Below are positions 6,066 to 6,710 of a stretch of 6,710 nt of DNA, piece by piece (the stretch's first letter is position 1; the number at the start of each line of letters is the position of its first letter). The stretch lies in NCBI GenBank assembly GCA_024640925.1, contig JAHEEB010000235.1, forward strand, positions 1 to 6,710. Reading direction: 5' to 3'. Source of the stretch: Bacteroidota bacterium (GTDB lineage Bacteria; Bacteroidota; Bacteroidia; Bacteroidales; UBA10428). A program made the position numbers and the translations under genes. The notes under the pieces were generated by a model. That model was not told the DNA's origin and searched no databases. It worked only from the letters and a program-made list of their open reading frames with translations.

Positions 6066-6710
6066 TTAGTCTATCCGGGTAACCAATAAATTAGAAAAAT
6101 GAGCCTCCGTGCCCGGACCAATCCACAAACCAATTTTTCCTTCCACATCAGCACCTGATTTTAAATCGTTCACTATTAATGTAGGTTGAGAATTTCCATT
6201 TACATAGAGTAGAGCTTTCTGTCCTTTTATCTCAATCTTTACTTTTGTCCATTCGCCTGGTACCAAATCGACATACGATTCGTATTTTTCAGGAAAGTCT
6301 TTTCTCAATTTATACCACGGATAGTCGGGAAAAGAAATATACTGAACGGAATGATTTCTGCGAATCTGATCTTCTGCACGTCCATTTGTCGGACGAAGAT
6401 AAAGGCAGTCAAATTTTGAATTATCATCATTGATTCTAAAGGCTATACCCACAAAACCCCTTGCTTGTTCCGACGAGCCTTCAGCAGGTTTTCCGGCAAG
6501 GTCAATTTCAATCATTCCGTTTTTAAAATTCAGGTTGCTTATTTTCACAAACTTAACTTCGGTATTCTCTCCATTGGTGTCAATTACCTTTATTGATTCT
6601 TTCCCTGAATAATTTTCTTCTGATGTATTTACGTTAAAAGAGATCAACTCATTGTTTTTAATCAACGGTATTGATTCTTTTTCTGTTTGAGAATACAACG
6701 TATTTGTTAA
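6066..6710 (-). CDS. Secreted concanavalin-A-like/DUF1080-type protein, 5'-truncated at the window edge
   Basis: The frame is open to base 6710, giving 214 visible residues that start LTNTLYSQTEKE. The LYSQ is typical of the end of a Bacteroidota signal peptide, so probably only some 15-20 N-terminal residues are missing; the TTG at 6698 is not the likely start. The rest is one beta-sandwich domain of the DUF1080 / 3-keto-disaccharide-hydrolase-like concanavalin-A superfamily: FKNGMIEIDLAGKP, RGFVGIAFRINDD, LRPTNGRAEDQIRRNHS, the aromatic block QYISFPDYPWYKLR, YVDLVPGEWTKVKIEIKG, ALLYVNG and GKIGLWIGPGTEAHFSNLLV. The RPTNGRAxDQxRRNHS block is the strongest family mark. Members are often periplasmic or exported and linked to carbohydrate use, but the reaction of this subgroup is not established here and no catalytic residue can be assigned. 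It ends with TAA at 6066, just beyond the 21-bp array; no clear terminator hairpin is seen. Confidence 0.85.
   Translation of the reverse strand, partial: LTNTLYSQTEKESIPLIKNNELISFNVNTSEENYSGKESIKVIDTNGENTEVKFVKISNLNFKNGMIEIDLAGKPAEGSSEQARGFVGIAFRINDDNSKFDCLYLRPTNGRAEDQIRRNHSVQYISFPDYPWYKLRKDFPEKYESYVDLVPGEWTKVKIEIKGQKALLYVNGNSQPTLIVNDLKSGADVEGKIGLWIGPGTEAHFSNLLVTRID

Noticed and set aside
6245..6612. Two short plus-strand frames opposite the DUF1080-like gene
   Set aside because: They lie antisense to a strongly family-like minus-strand protein and show no recognisable motif.

Overview
The window looks like a chromosomal segment of a low-GC member of the Bacteroidota. Two secreted proteins end in type IX secretion system (T9SS) C-terminal signals: a CHU_C/gliding-motility type B domain at 1-1059 and a type A Por-secretion tail at 2333-3970. 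Signal peptides end in FSQ-like motifs, Shine-Dalgarno signals are weak or absent, and the intergenic DNA carries palindromic repeats of the type seen in environmental Bacteroidota. I cannot name the genus.

Layout. The left half (1-3970) holds three plus-strand genes: the C-terminal part of a LamG / PKD-like / CHU_C surface protein, a five-helix membrane protein with a soluble C-terminal domain, and a secreted protein made of nine ~45-residue repeats plus a T9SS sorting tail. A convergent minus-strand gene (3983-4858) encodes a cytoplasmic-looking leucine-rich-repeat protein with an HPD (J-domain-like) motif near its N-terminus. The right edge (6066-6710, minus strand) is the body of a secreted concanavalin-A-like/DUF1080-type protein whose start lies beyond the window.

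Between the last two genes lie about 1.2 kb without a convincing gene, and this is the most unusual part. It holds, in order: a 7-bp tandem repeat; a 138-bp MITE-like element with 17-bp terminal inverted repeats; three related REP-like palindromic elements (short GC hairpins joined to ATGTTTATAGAA or ATATTGGTAGAA arms facing each other); and a 14-unit array with an exact 21-bp period whose core is TTCACAAAY. The array keeps phase without an indel over 294 bp and contains an 84-bp higher-order duplication.

How the parts work together. There is no clear operon or pathway. The secreted proteins would share the Sec and T9SS export route, but nothing ties the four complete or partial protein families into one system. 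I see no defence, CRISPR, tRNA or rRNA genes. The likeliest novelty is the repeat cluster, especially the helically phased 21-bp array, and secondarily the HPD-LRR protein and the nine-repeat secreted protein.
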